NCBI GenBank assembly: GCA_009843505.1
Contig: VYDI01000029.1
Span: 26,565-90,564 of the forward strand
Direction: 5' to 3'
Length of the DNA: 64,000 nucleotides
Origin: Holophagales bacterium
Lineage (GTDB): Bacteria > Acidobacteriota > Thermoanaerobaculia > Multivoradales > Multivoraceae
The translations under genes were made by a program, and so were the position numbers. The notes under the pieces are model-generated. The model had not been told where the DNA came from. It was given only the letters and a program-made list of their open reading frames with translations, and did not search any database. Shown here piece by piece: positions 9,546-17,528 of this stretch. Position 1 is the first letter of the stretch. Each line of letters starts with the position of its first letter.

Positions 9546-11045
9546 ATGAACCTGTACGCCCTGCTCCACGAGCGATTCGAGGGGGCCCTCGATTGTCCGA
9601 GTCTGGTGCCGCACGGCGCCTTGGACGGAACGGGAGACTCGGTGTGGACGTATCGGGATCTGGATGTCGCTTCGGCCCGATTGGCCGGGGCGCTCCGTCG
9701 GCGCGGCGTTGAGCCTGGCGACCGGGTGCTCGTCCAGATCCCGAAGTCGGCCGAGGCGGTGGCTCTCTACTTGGGCGTACTCCGCTGCGGCGGGGTCTAC
9801 GTGCCGCTGAACACCGCCTACACCGAGCGGGAGGTGGCCTTCTTCGTGGCAGACGCGTCACCGCGCGTCGTCGTCCGCGGCGCGGGCGGTGTCGGCGAGC
9901 CGGACGTCGAGAAAGGACCGCGCGCTATCGGCATCGACGTGTTGTGGGGAGAGGCCAGCTCCTTCGATCCCGATCCGGCGATCGAACCCCGCGACGACGA
10001 CGACCTGGCGGCCATCTGCTACACGTCCGGCACGACCGGACGTTCCAAGGGCGCGACGATGACGCACCACAACCTGACCTCGAACGCGCTGGCGCTGCAC
10101 CGGATCTGGGGCTTCGAGCCTGGTGACGTACTGCTGCACGCACTGCCGATCTTCCATGTCCACGGGCTGTTCGTGGCGCTCCACACGGCGTTTCTGAACA
10201 CCTCGAAGGTGCTCTTCCTGCCGCGGTTCGACGCCTCGGAGGTGCGCCGGCTGCTGCCGGAGGCGACGGTGCTGATGGGCGTGCCGACGTTCTACTCGCG
10301 GCTGCTGGCGGAGCCTGGTTTCGGCAGTGCGGACTGCGAGACCATCCGGCTGTTCGTCTCCGGCTCGGCGCCTTTGACGGAAGCCGTCTTTGGTGACTTC
10401 CAGGCCCGCACCGGCCACCGGATTCTGGAGCGCTACGGCATGACGGAGGCTGGCATGATCACCTCGAACCCGCTCGATGGAGAGCGCGTGGCCGGGACGG
10501 TCGGTTTTCCGCTGCCTGATGTCGAGGTCCGGGCCGTGGGTGAGGACGGCGCCGAAGTACCGGCAGGCGAGGTCGGCACCCTGGAGATCCGCGGTCCGAA
10601 CCTGTTCGCCGGCTACTGGGGCTTGCCGGACAAGACGGCAGCGGAGATGCGCGGCGATGGCTTCTTCGTCACCGGCGACCTCGCGAGTGTCGACGGCGAG
10701 GGGCGGGTGACCCTGGTTGGCCGCGACAAGGACCTGATCATCGCCGGGGGCTTCAACGTCTATCCCAAGGAGGTCGAGGACCGGCTCGACGAGATAGCGG
10801 GCGTAGCGGAGTCGGCCGTGATCGGCGCGCCGCACGCCGACCTGGGCGAAGGCGTGGTTGCCGTGCTCGTCGCCGAAGGGGCGCGGGTCGAAAACGATAC
10901 GCTGCGCGCCGCGCTCGGTGCGGGGCTCGCACGCTACAAGCATCCCCGCCGGTTCTTCTGGGTCGACGAACTGCCGCGCAACGCGATGGGAAAAGTGCAG
11001 AAGAACATCCTGCGAGAGCGGTACCGCGACGCATACGACGGATGA
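9546..11045 (+). CDS. matB: Malonyl-CoA synthetase-like acyl-CoA ligase (MatB type)
   Basis: A 499-residue ANL-superfamily adenylating enzyme. Motif A3 is seen as 'CYTSGTTGRSKGA', A5 as 'ERYGMTEAGM', A8 around 'FVTGDLASVDGEGRVTLVGRDKDLI', and the A10 lysine in 'RNAMGKVQKNILRERY'. The stretch 'ALPIFHVHGLFVALHTA' and the overall length match MatB-type malonyl-CoA synthetases, which activate malonate with ATP and CoA. A related short-chain acyl-CoA ligase remains possible. The SDR gene follows after 12 bases and is probably in the same transcript. The RutE-like gene nearby also points to C3 dicarbonyl metabolism, but the two are 5 kb apart. Confidence 0.8.
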   Translation: MNLYALLHERFEGALDCPSLVPHGALDGTGDSVWTYRDLDVASARLAGALRRRGVEPGDRVLVQIPKSAEAVALYLGVLRCGGVYVPLNTAYTEREVAFFVADASPRVVVRGAGGVGEPDVEKGPRAIGIDVLWGEASSFDPDPAIEPRDDDDLAAICYTSGTTGRSKGATMTHHNLTSNALALHRIWGFEPGDVLLHALPIFHVHGLFVALHTAFLNTSKVLFLPRFDASEVRRLLPEATVLMGVPTFYSRLLAEPGFGSADCETIRLFVSGSAPLTEAVFGDFQARTGHRILERYGMTEAGMITSNPLDGERVAGTVGFPLPDVEVRAVGEDGAEVPAGEVGTLEIRGPNLFAGYWGLPDKTAAEMRGDGFFVTGDLASVDGEGRVTLVGRDKDLIIAGGFNVYPKEVEDRLDEIAGVAESAVIGAPHADLGEGVVAVLVAEGARVENDTLRAALGAGLARYKHPRRFFWVDELPRNAMGKVQKNILRERYRDAYDG

Positions 11046-11057
11046 AGGAGGGGCTCA

Positions 11058-11915
11058 ATGACGCAGACTGACAGGAAGCTCGAAGGCAAAGTCGCCCTGG
11101 TCACCGGAGCGAGCCGCGGCATCGGCAAGGCAATCGCCGAGCTGTTCGCCGAGCACGGCGCCCGGGTCGCCTGCACGGCGCGGACGCTGTCCGAGGGCGG
11201 ACACTACCTGGGCGGCTCGCTCGAGACGACGATCGAGGAGATCCGGGCCGCCGCCGGCGACGCCACCGCGTTCGCCTGTGACGTCTCCGAGTACGAGAAC
11301 TGCGAGCGCCTGGTGAACGAGGTGCGCGACGCCCTCGGACCCATCGACGTGCTGATCAACAACGCCGCCCTGACCTACTTCATCCCGGTCGTCGATTTCC
11401 CGATCAACAAGTGGCACCGCTCGACGGCGGTCAACTTCCACGCGCCGTTCTATCTCTCGAAGCTCGTGCTGCCCGGGATGATCGAGTGTGGCGCGGGCAG
11501 CATCGTCAACGTCTCCTCGGGCGCGGCGATCGGCCCCGGCCGCGGCCCTTACAAGGGCCCGCAGTTCGCGGGCGGCTCGCTGTACGGCGCCGAGAAGGCG
11601 GCCCTGGAGCGCTTCACCCAGGGCCTCGCCTCCGAGGTGTACGAGCACGGTGTCTCGGTGACCTGCTACAGCCCGTCCCAGATCGTCCCCACGCCTGGGG
11701 TCGTCCACCACCGGCTGATGGAAGGACGCGACCCGAACGAGGCGGAAACCGTCGAGATCATGGCCCAGGCGGCCCTGCTGCTCGCCACCGAGCCGCTCGA
11801 CCGGGTCACCGGCCGGGTCACCTACAGCCAGGCGATCCTGGAGGAGTTCGGCTGGATCGAGAAGGGGCGAGGATTGGGCACGGAGCGACAGGGCTCCGGC
11901 TACAGCATGATCTGA
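11058..11915 (+). CDS. SDR family NAD(P)-dependent oxidoreductase
   Basis: A 285-residue short-chain dehydrogenase. The Rossmann motif 'TGASRGIGKAIAELF' lies at about residues 16-30, 'INNAALT' at about residue 95, a Ser in 'NVSSGAA', and the catalytic Tyr/Lys pair in 'YGAEKAA'. The substrate pocket has no recognisable specificity signature. It begins 12 bases after the acyl-CoA ligase stop with an AAGGAGG-like ribosome site, so it belongs to the same operon. A hairpin just after its stop probably ends the transcript. Confidence 0.85.
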   Translation: MTQTDRKLEGKVALVTGASRGIGKAIAELFAEHGARVACTARTLSEGGHYLGGSLETTIEEIRAAAGDATAFACDVSEYENCERLVNEVRDALGPIDVLINNAALTYFIPVVDFPINKWHRSTAVNFHAPFYLSKLVLPGMIECGAGSIVNVSSGAAIGPGRGPYKGPQFAGGSLYGAEKAALERFTQGLASEVYEHGVSVTCYSPSQIVPTPGVVHHRLMEGRDPNEAETVEIMAQAALLLATEPLDRVTGRVTYSQAILEEFGWIEKGRGLGTERQGSGYSMI

Positions 11916-11923
11916 CTGGTGGA

Positions 11924-11942
11924 GCGAGGCCCTTGGCCTCGC
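11924..11942 (+). terminator. Hairpin terminator candidate after the SDR gene
   Basis: A perfect 8-base stem (GCGAGGCC / GGCCTCGC) with a 3-base loop begins 9 bases after the SDR stop and is followed by a T-rich GCGTTTCGTT stretch. It sits between two converging genes, so it could act in both directions. The T-run is weak, so termination efficiency is uncertain. Confidence 0.5.
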
Positions 11943-11995
11943 GCGTTTCGTTCAGAAAGCCGACGAGGACGTCGGCGCACCCAGTTTGACCGGCG

Positions 11996-13066
11996 TTACT
12001 CCGCGTCTTTCACCGGCTTGCCGGCGGCGATCCACTCCTTCTCGAGCTGGCGCGCTCCCCTGAGCTGGCCCAGCATCGAGTAGTTGCCTTCGTGGCAGGC
12101 GTACTCGTAGTTGTACTGGTCGGTCTTCGGCCAGGGCATCTCGCCGCCGAAGGGCGCCGTGTGCTCCTCATCCTCGACCTCGAACTGGTAGAGCAGCGAC
12201 TTGCCGTCGATCGGGCTGAAACGCTCCGTCACCTTCATCGCGCCGCGCGGCACACCGGCCGACTCTCTGCCGTGCAGCATCTGGGGCGCCGCTTCGCGAC
12301 GGAAGTTCGTCGTCTCGACGACCAGGGTGTCGCCCTCCCACCTTCCGATCGAGTCGCCGGAGTAGGACTGGTACGGCGCGCGAGAATGCTCCGCGTCGAT
12401 CCTCACGACCCGCGTCCAGTGCATCCACTCGATGTGGATCATCAGATAGTCGTCCGTCTGCACCAGGGTCTTCAGGTTGTTGTAGGAGATCGTGCGGATG
12501 GGGATCGAGGCGCCGGGCTGGTAGATGCAACGCACGCCGAGGACCATCGTCTCCGGGCTGTCGAAGGGCGTATCGCCCGATTCCAGCCACCAGGCCGTGC
12601 CGTCGTCGTTCATCCAGATGAACCGCGGCAGGGCGCCGCGGCTCTTCTGGGCTGCTTCTGTCAGCGGCGGCATCCGTCCGTTCGGGGGGTTCGTCAGGAT
12701 AGACGTGCGGTACTTGCCGTCGATCATGAACATCGTGTGGCCCGGATCGAACCAGGCATAGTTGTAGCTCTGCCGGTCGATGAAGGCTCCCTTCTCCGGC
12801 GGCGGCCGATCCGGCGCACTGGCGGCGTCGCCGGCCAGAACGCGCTGGCGCTGGTTCGCTTCGACCTCGGCCGCCTCGTCGGGGCTAAGGACGAGCTCCT
12901 CGCCGCGCTCGGGCCGGCGCTCGAAGGGCGTCAGCGAGCGGATGTCGTAGCGGCCGGTGAAGTCGGGCTTGCCGCTTGAGGTACGGGGAATGTCGTCGGC
13001 CGCCGCGGTGGCGGCACCAGCTCCCCACATGAGCAGTGCACAGATGAGAGCGAGGGTCTTCCGCAT
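11996..13066 (-). CDS. Exported protein of unknown function
   Basis: A 356-residue product with a signal peptide (MRKTLALICALLMWGAGAA, cleavage near TAAA). The mature N-terminus carries 'RTSSGKPDFTGRYDI', a motif common in a large group of exported proteins of unknown function in Acidobacteriota and Proteobacteria. Other features are Trp- and Tyr-rich beta segments such as 'GDSIGRWEGDTLVVETTNF' and a C-terminal 'YACHEGNYSMLGQLRGAR'. The group is often near Gram-negative exported hydrolases and PQQ enzymes. I cannot give a biochemical role. Confidence 0.7.
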   Translation of the reverse strand: MRKTLALICALLMWGAGAATAAADDIPRTSSGKPDFTGRYDIRSLTPFERRPERGEELVLSPDEAAEVEANQRQRVLAGDAASAPDRPPPEKGAFIDRQSYNYAWFDPGHTMFMIDGKYRTSILTNPPNGRMPPLTEAAQKSRGALPRFIWMNDDGTAWWLESGDTPFDSPETMVLGVRCIYQPGASIPIRTISYNNLKTLVQTDDYLMIHIEWMHWTRVVRIDAEHSRAPYQSYSGDSIGRWEGDTLVVETTNFRREAAPQMLHGRESAGVPRGAMKVTERFSPIDGKSLLYQFEVEDEEHTAPFGGEMPWPKTDQYNYEYACHEGNYSMLGQLRGARQLEKEWIAAGKPVKDAE

Positions 13067-13103
13067 CTCCGTTCTCCTTGTTCGTTTCCCTGAGCCTACC
13101 GCC

Positions 13104-15734
13104 CTAATCCGACGCCTCGCCCACCCAGAACGGGCTCGACCAGGCCATGCTGCCGTCGATCTGACGCACCCGCAGGTAGTAGTAGTCGCCGGACTGGACC
13201 TCGCCCTGGTCGGTGAACGTGAACTCCTGGTCGAGGGACCGTCCCTCGGTCACGATCTGCGCGGAGAGGGCGTCGGTGTGCTCAAGCACATGGACCTCGC
13301 GGCGCTCGACCTGACCCTTCAGGTCGCCCAGGCGGAAGCGGACCGTGTTCGCGGGCAGTTCCTGGGGCACGCGGACATAGCCGCCCGAGCCGCGGGACTC
13401 GGTCGTGGTCTCCGTCTCGACGATGATCACGGTCTCCGGGCCGGCGCCTCGCAACTCCAGAAGCAGCGACTTCGGGCGGCCGCGGGTGGGGAAGTCGAAG
13501 TCGATCCGGTCGCGGTCTTCCGCGTTGCGGCTCGTCTGATAGGTCGCGGGCTGCGTGAACCACGGATCCTCGTAGTCAACCAGTGTCGCTCCGGAGACGT
13601 GGATCGCTCCCTTCCAGGGTCGCCCGCCGCGGGGAGGCGTGCGTTCGCCATGGATCTCGGTCGACGACTCGAAGGTGATCTGGACCCGCGCTTCCCCGGA
13701 CAGTGCGCTCTCCAGGTACCTCCGTGTGTACGCGATCGTGCCGTTCTTGATCACGTCGATCGCGTCGATCGGCGCCGTGCCGTGGACCCGGCAGTCGATC
13801 CGTCGGACCGTAGCGTCCTCCTGGCGGGTCCCCATGCGGGCGCCGTTGAGGGTCGCTTCGAGGATGATGCGCTCGCCGGTCGTCGAGTAGGCCGCCCGGT
13901 CGCGGAGCGCGCTGAAGATCGCGTCCGCGTTGTTCTCGGGCGCGTACACGGCCGCCAGACCGCCCAGTTGCCGGTTCCCGGCCCCGGAGTAACCGGGATG
14001 GCCGTTGTGGTTGTCGGAGGCGCCGATGAAGCCGACCTCGAAGCCGTTCTGCAGGTACTTGTTGCCGAACCAGTCGAAGGTGCCATGGCCGGACTGGATC
14101 TCGACCAGCCGCCCCAGGTCGGGGTCGCTGTTCGTCCAGTCGCCGGGCTGGTGGGCGTGGGGGATGACCAGCACGTCGTCGGCGCTGTTCTGATCGCGCA
14201 GGCCGGCGTAGAGCTCGTCCAGCAGGGGAGCCTCCTGGTTCGGCACGCGGCTGCGACCGGGTGTGTCGCGGAAGAACACGTTGTGGTGGCCGCCGAGCGG
14301 CGAGCGCGAGGTCCACTCGAAGCCGAGGATCGTCGTGAACTCGCCTTCGATCCGGTACTCCTCGACCAGTTCCTGCAGCTTCCGCCACTCGCTGTCGTCC
14401 ATCCAGATGTCGTGCTCGGAGAGGCTCAGGAAGTCCAGCCGGGCCACGTCGCGGCCGAAGCGGTAGTAGCCATCCGGCGAGCCCTGGCCTTCGGCAAAGG
14501 CGGTGTGGCCGTGCGTCTCGCCCCAGTAGACGCGGGCTTCGGGATCGTCCTCGACCCGGACGGGATTGCTGGTCGCCCGGATGGAGCCGTCCTCGTTCCG
14601 GACAGAGAAGCGGTAGACGCCGGGGTCGGCGAGAGTCACGTCCTCGAGCAGCGAGATCGCCGGGCTGCCGGCGGCGATCGTTCGGAAGGGCTCCCCGTCC
14701 AGCAGCACGTCGAGCGCGGGCATGACGCCGGACGACAGGTTCTTCATCCGGTCCTCGGCCCGGAGCGCGAGGGTGAAGGGCTCGCCGGGCGCCACGATGG
14801 ACGGGGCGACGGCGTTGACGTAGCGGACCTCCTCGCGGCCCAGGACCTCGAAGGAAGGCCAGGCCGGCCGGAACAGGTCGCCCGTTCCCTCGATGTCGGC
14901 GTAGACGTGCAGGATCACCTGGTCGTTGGAGGTCTCCTGCAGCGTGAAGCCGGGCCCGCCGCCAGAGGTGTCGCCATAGGTGATGGTGATCGTGTCGCCT
15001 GCTGCGAGAGCCGTGCCGCCGAGGCGAAACTGCAGCACGGTCCGGGGCACGCCGGGGCGAACCTGGCCGCGTCCGCTGCTGAAGTGCATGCCGAACCATT
15101 CGCCCCAGGGTTCGCCGGAGGTCAGCGCCGCGTCCGGATTCGAACTCTCGACCGTGACGTAGTTCGGGCCCGCTGGATCCTCGGCCTGAATCCCTCCCCT
15201 CCGTGCAGCCCGCACCAGGATGCCGCCGCCCTCCGCCATGCCCAGCGAGCCCACGGTGTAGGTCTGCCGGATCGTGACCTGGTCGCCGGCGCGGAAAGGA
15301 CCGGGCGGGTCGAGCGTCAGCGAGCCGAGGGCTCCCGGATGCTCGTCCTTGATCTGGAACTCCCGGGTGTAGAGCCGGATGAACTCCGAGACGCGCGGGA
15401 CCGGAATCACCGCTCCGCCTCCGAGTCCCCGGAGCGAACGGTTCGCGTTGGCGAGGAGCTGAGGGAAGACGTCGGGTACCGGACCGCCGGTGAGTGAGTA
15501 GGCGTTCGCCCACTGCCAGAGGGTGTCGAGGCGGTTGCTCAGGATGGCGATGTCTTCGGTGCTTTCCGGAGCCTCGAGCTTGAGAGCTTCGACGCGCTGG
15601 CGGAGGTCCGCGGTCAGGTAATCGCCTGAGTCGCCGGTGGTGCAGCCTTGGGCGAGCAGGGCCAGGGCGACCAGGGCCAGGGCGAGCGGAGCGAGGAGTG
15701 CGGAGCGGGTTGCGAAGCGGCGTCGATTCAACAT
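13104..15734 (-). CDS. DUF3604 domain protein (PHP-like, exported)
   Basis: An 876-residue exported protein; the N-terminus has a hydrophobic signal segment ending in a Cys ('ALLAQGC'), so it may be a lipoprotein. The middle holds the DUF3604 hallmark 'VYWGETHGHTAFAEGQGSPD', followed by 'DFLSLSEHD' and 'TTILGFEWTSR', then 'VIPHAHQP' and 'GFIGASDNHNGHPGY'. The clustered His and Asp residues resemble the metal site of PHP-type phosphoesterases. Beta-sandwich-like domains flank the core on both sides. No reaction is known for the family. It stands alone as a transcription unit, divergent from the DJ-1 gene. Confidence 0.8.
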   Translation of the reverse strand: MLNRRRFATRSALLAPLALALVALALLAQGCTTGDSGDYLTADLRQRVEALKLEAPESTEDIAILSNRLDTLWQWANAYSLTGGPVPDVFPQLLANANRSLRGLGGGAVIPVPRVSEFIRLYTREFQIKDEHPGALGSLTLDPPGPFRAGDQVTIRQTYTVGSLGMAEGGGILVRAARRGGIQAEDPAGPNYVTVESSNPDAALTSGEPWGEWFGMHFSSGRGQVRPGVPRTVLQFRLGGTALAAGDTITITYGDTSGGGPGFTLQETSNDQVILHVYADIEGTGDLFRPAWPSFEVLGREEVRYVNAVAPSIVAPGEPFTLALRAEDRMKNLSSGVMPALDVLLDGEPFRTIAAGSPAISLLEDVTLADPGVYRFSVRNEDGSIRATSNPVRVEDDPEARVYWGETHGHTAFAEGQGSPDGYYRFGRDVARLDFLSLSEHDIWMDDSEWRKLQELVEEYRIEGEFTTILGFEWTSRSPLGGHHNVFFRDTPGRSRVPNQEAPLLDELYAGLRDQNSADDVLVIPHAHQPGDWTNSDPDLGRLVEIQSGHGTFDWFGNKYLQNGFEVGFIGASDNHNGHPGYSGAGNRQLGGLAAVYAPENNADAIFSALRDRAAYSTTGERIILEATLNGARMGTRQEDATVRRIDCRVHGTAPIDAIDVIKNGTIAYTRRYLESALSGEARVQITFESSTEIHGERTPPRGGRPWKGAIHVSGATLVDYEDPWFTQPATYQTSRNAEDRDRIDFDFPTRGRPKSLLLELRGAGPETVIIVETETTTESRGSGGYVRVPQELPANTVRFRLGDLKGQVERREVHVLEHTDALSAQIVTEGRSLDQEFTFTDQGEVQSGDYYYLRVRQIDGSMAWSSPFWVGEASD

Positions 15735-15823
15735 GGCGAACCCTCGCGGTTTGGCTGCCGGTCTCTCAGATTGGCGGGACTCTCCCCAGTACCATAGCGG
15801 GCCGAGATTCCTGGGAGATCCGC

Positions 15824-16612
15824 ATGACGAAACTTGCTTCAGCGTTCGCGACCGTTGTCGTCCTCGCGACCGTGTTCGCCATCCCGGCCGCGGGGCAGTC
15901 CGATGTCCCTTCCTACGATCCGCCGCTCGACATCGGGGTCGTCCTGTACGACGGCGCCGAACCGCTCGACGTCTTCGGACCGATCGAGATGTGGCTGAAC
16001 GCGGGGCCGGGCCTGATCCGTGTCCACCTGATCGCGGACTCCGCCCGTCCGGTCGCTCTGACGACGACGACCTATCCGGCCGAGATGGCTCCGAAGGTCC
16101 AGGCCCAGTACGGCTACGACGACGCTCCGCCGCTCGACGTGATCATGGTGCCGGGCGGTATCGGCACGCTCCGGGAAGTCGAGAACCAGCAACTGCTGGA
16201 CTTCGTCGCTGAGCGCGCCGCCGAGGTCCAGCTCACCACGTCCGTCTGCACCGGCTCCGCGATCCTCGCCAAGGCCGGCGTCCTCGACGGTCTGCCTGCG
16301 ACGGGGAACAAGGCCTTCTTCAGCTACATCGCCGGTTTCGGTCCCGAGACCGAGTGGGTGGAGGAAGCGCGCTGGGTCGACGCCGGCCACGTGATGACCT
16401 CCTCCGGCGTTTCCGCCGGCATCGACATGAGCCTGGCCGTCGTCGCCCGCTTCTTCGGTCAGGACGCCGCGCGGATGCTGGCTCAGGCCACCGAGTACGA
16501 GTGGAATGAGGACGCCGGCCGGGATCCGTTCGTCGGGAACCTGGACTCGGCCATGCCGTACCTGGAACGCCTGGAGGCGGCGGTCGGAGAGTCGTCCGGT
16601 TCGGGCTTCTGA
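15824..16612 (+). CDS. DJ-1/PfpI family protein with signal peptide
   Basis: A 262-residue product of the DJ-1/PfpI (GATase1-like) superfamily. The ATG at 15824 starts a signal peptide (hydrophobic core to AIPAAGQS), so the protein is exported. The conserved Glu is in 'PLDVFGPIEMW' and the nucleophile Cys is in 'TTSVCTGSAILAKAG', the arrangement of the AraC-associated DJ-1 subgroup and isonitrile hydratases. 'VMTSSGVSAGIDM' also fits. An exported version without a DNA-binding domain is less usual. The open frame upstream of 15824 is not likely coding. Confidence 0.8.
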   Translation: MTKLASAFATVVVLATVFAIPAAGQSDVPSYDPPLDIGVVLYDGAEPLDVFGPIEMWLNAGPGLIRVHLIADSARPVALTTTTYPAEMAPKVQAQYGYDDAPPLDVIMVPGGIGTLREVENQQLLDFVAERAAEVQLTTSVCTGSAILAKAGVLDGLPATGNKAFFSYIAGFGPETEWVEEARWVDAGHVMTSSGVSAGIDMSLAVVARFFGQDAARMLAQATEYEWNEDAGRDPFVGNLDSAMPYLERLEAAVGESSGSGF

Positions 16613-16639
16613 ACCCGGGCCCTGAACGGGGGAGTCGCG

Positions 16640-17275
16640 TCAGTTCTCGCCGTCGCCGCGCGTCATCGTGTCGACCGTGGTCGCGGCGCCCATGTGGCAG
16701 ACGACGTTGGCCGCGGAGCGGAAGACGTCGGGCACGCGGTCGATCCCCAGCAGGATCGCGAGTCCCGCCAGGGGCACGCCCACCACGTCCAGGGCCGGCG
16801 CCAGCGACACGATGCTGGCGCTCGGCACCGGCGCGACCGTCATCGCGGCGAGGAAGATCGCCAGCACCGCCGCGGCGATCATTGCCGCGTCGAGCGGCAC
16901 CCCGTACATGGCGGCCAGGAAGACGAGCGACGCGCTCTGGAACAGCGCGCTGCCGGGACGGTTGATCGACGCCGCCAGCGGCAGGATCAGCGTGTACTTG
17001 CGCTCGGACAGGCCGAGCTTCTTCGCCTCCTGCAGCATCATCGGCAGCGTCCCCACCGACGTTGTCGTGGTGAAGCCCACGGTGTACGTACCCACGGTTG
17101 CCGGGATGAAGCGCCAGGGCGGTACGCGGCCCAGGAACCAGACCAGGGGCAGGAGAACGAGGCCCTTCAGGATGAAGAGGCCCACCACGACGGCGATGAT
17201 GAAGACGGCGAGGTTCTGCAGCATCGCCGTGCCGGTCTTCGCGATGACCGGCGCCGCGAGGCCGAAGACGCCCAC
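16640..17275 (-). pseudogene. Dicarboxylate/cation symporter (GltP/DctA type), N-terminal half removed by prophage insertion
   Basis: The reading frame encodes the last 211 residues of a DAACS-type symporter. Family landmarks are 'GVFGLAAPVIAKTG', the serine/threonine-rich re-entrant loop ('FTTTTSVGTLPMMLQEAKKLGLS'), 'PLAASINRPGSALFQ' and 'LLGIDRVPDVFRSAANV'. The usual protein has about 400 or more residues, so roughly the first 190 are absent. The homology ends at 17275, one base before the TG that begins the phage terminus. The first codon (GTG) is simply where the frame becomes initiable, not the true start. The missing 5' part should lie beyond the other prophage end, preceded by a copy of the 5-base target. 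Confidence 0.85.
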
Positions 17276-17403
17276 TGTTGAGTGTTGCGAGAAAGATCCG
17301 CGCCCGTGCTGCGAGAAACGGTGTGCAGCCCGTCCGCCGTCGTGCCGCCGTCAACACTCTGTTGGCGGAATCAAGCGGAACTAGGCGGAACCTCGTGGAA
17401 CGC
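17276..17403. other. Prophage terminus with transposase-binding-site-like repeats
   Basis: The phage DNA begins with TGTTGAG at 17276, consistent with the TG...CA ends of Mu-type elements. The 13-mer GTGYTGCGAGAAA occurs twice, at 17282-17294 and 17306-17318, spaced 24 bases apart. Its CGAGAAA core recalls the CGAAAA core of Mu transposase sites. A GTGTTG half-site in inverted orientation lies at 17352-17357. Host bases just outside are CCCAC at 17271-17275, the expected 5-base target copy. Whether this is the L or R end cannot be told until the other end is seen. Confidence 0.7.
17364..17403. repeat. Four tandem 10-bp repeats near the phage terminus
   Basis: Four head-to-tail copies of a 10-base unit (GGCGGAATCA, AGCGGAACTA, GGCGGAACCT, CGTGGAACGC) lie at 17364-17403. 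The shared core is GCGGAAC, so one copy falls on each helical turn on the same face. Such iterons usually bind a protein array or bend DNA. They lie in noncoding DNA between the terminus and the last gene of the left operon. Confidence 0.75.
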
Positions 17404-17414
17404 TCCGGGCGGTC

Positions 17415-17528
17415 CTACGGCACAAACTGGCAGTGCGAGATGCCCGCGCCGATGGCAACGGCGACGCAGATCGCGACGGCGATCACGAGGCCGTGCCAGC
17501 CGGAGCCGCGATGCGTGCCGTACCTCAC
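17415..17528 (-). CDS. 37-residue membrane peptide, last gene of the left operon
   Basis: A GTG at 17528 overlaps the stop of the preceding gene (GTGA), the same coupling used throughout this operon. The product has a short charged N-terminus (VRYGTHRGSGWHG) and one membrane span (LVIAVAICVAVAIGAGI), then ends SHCQFVP. Nothing else in the region encodes a protein of this kind. Holin-like or regulatory roles are possible but not supported by anything more specific. It was too short to stand out on its own; the coupling is the main argument. Confidence 0.5.
   Translation of the reverse strand: MRYGTHRGSGWHGLVIAVAICVAVAIGAGISHCQFVP

Noticed and set aside
12957..15497. Plus-strand open frame of 846 codons over the DUF3604 gene
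   Set aside because: It is complementary to the DUF3604 protein with a signal sequence and conserved metal motifs. The plus frame is shadow.
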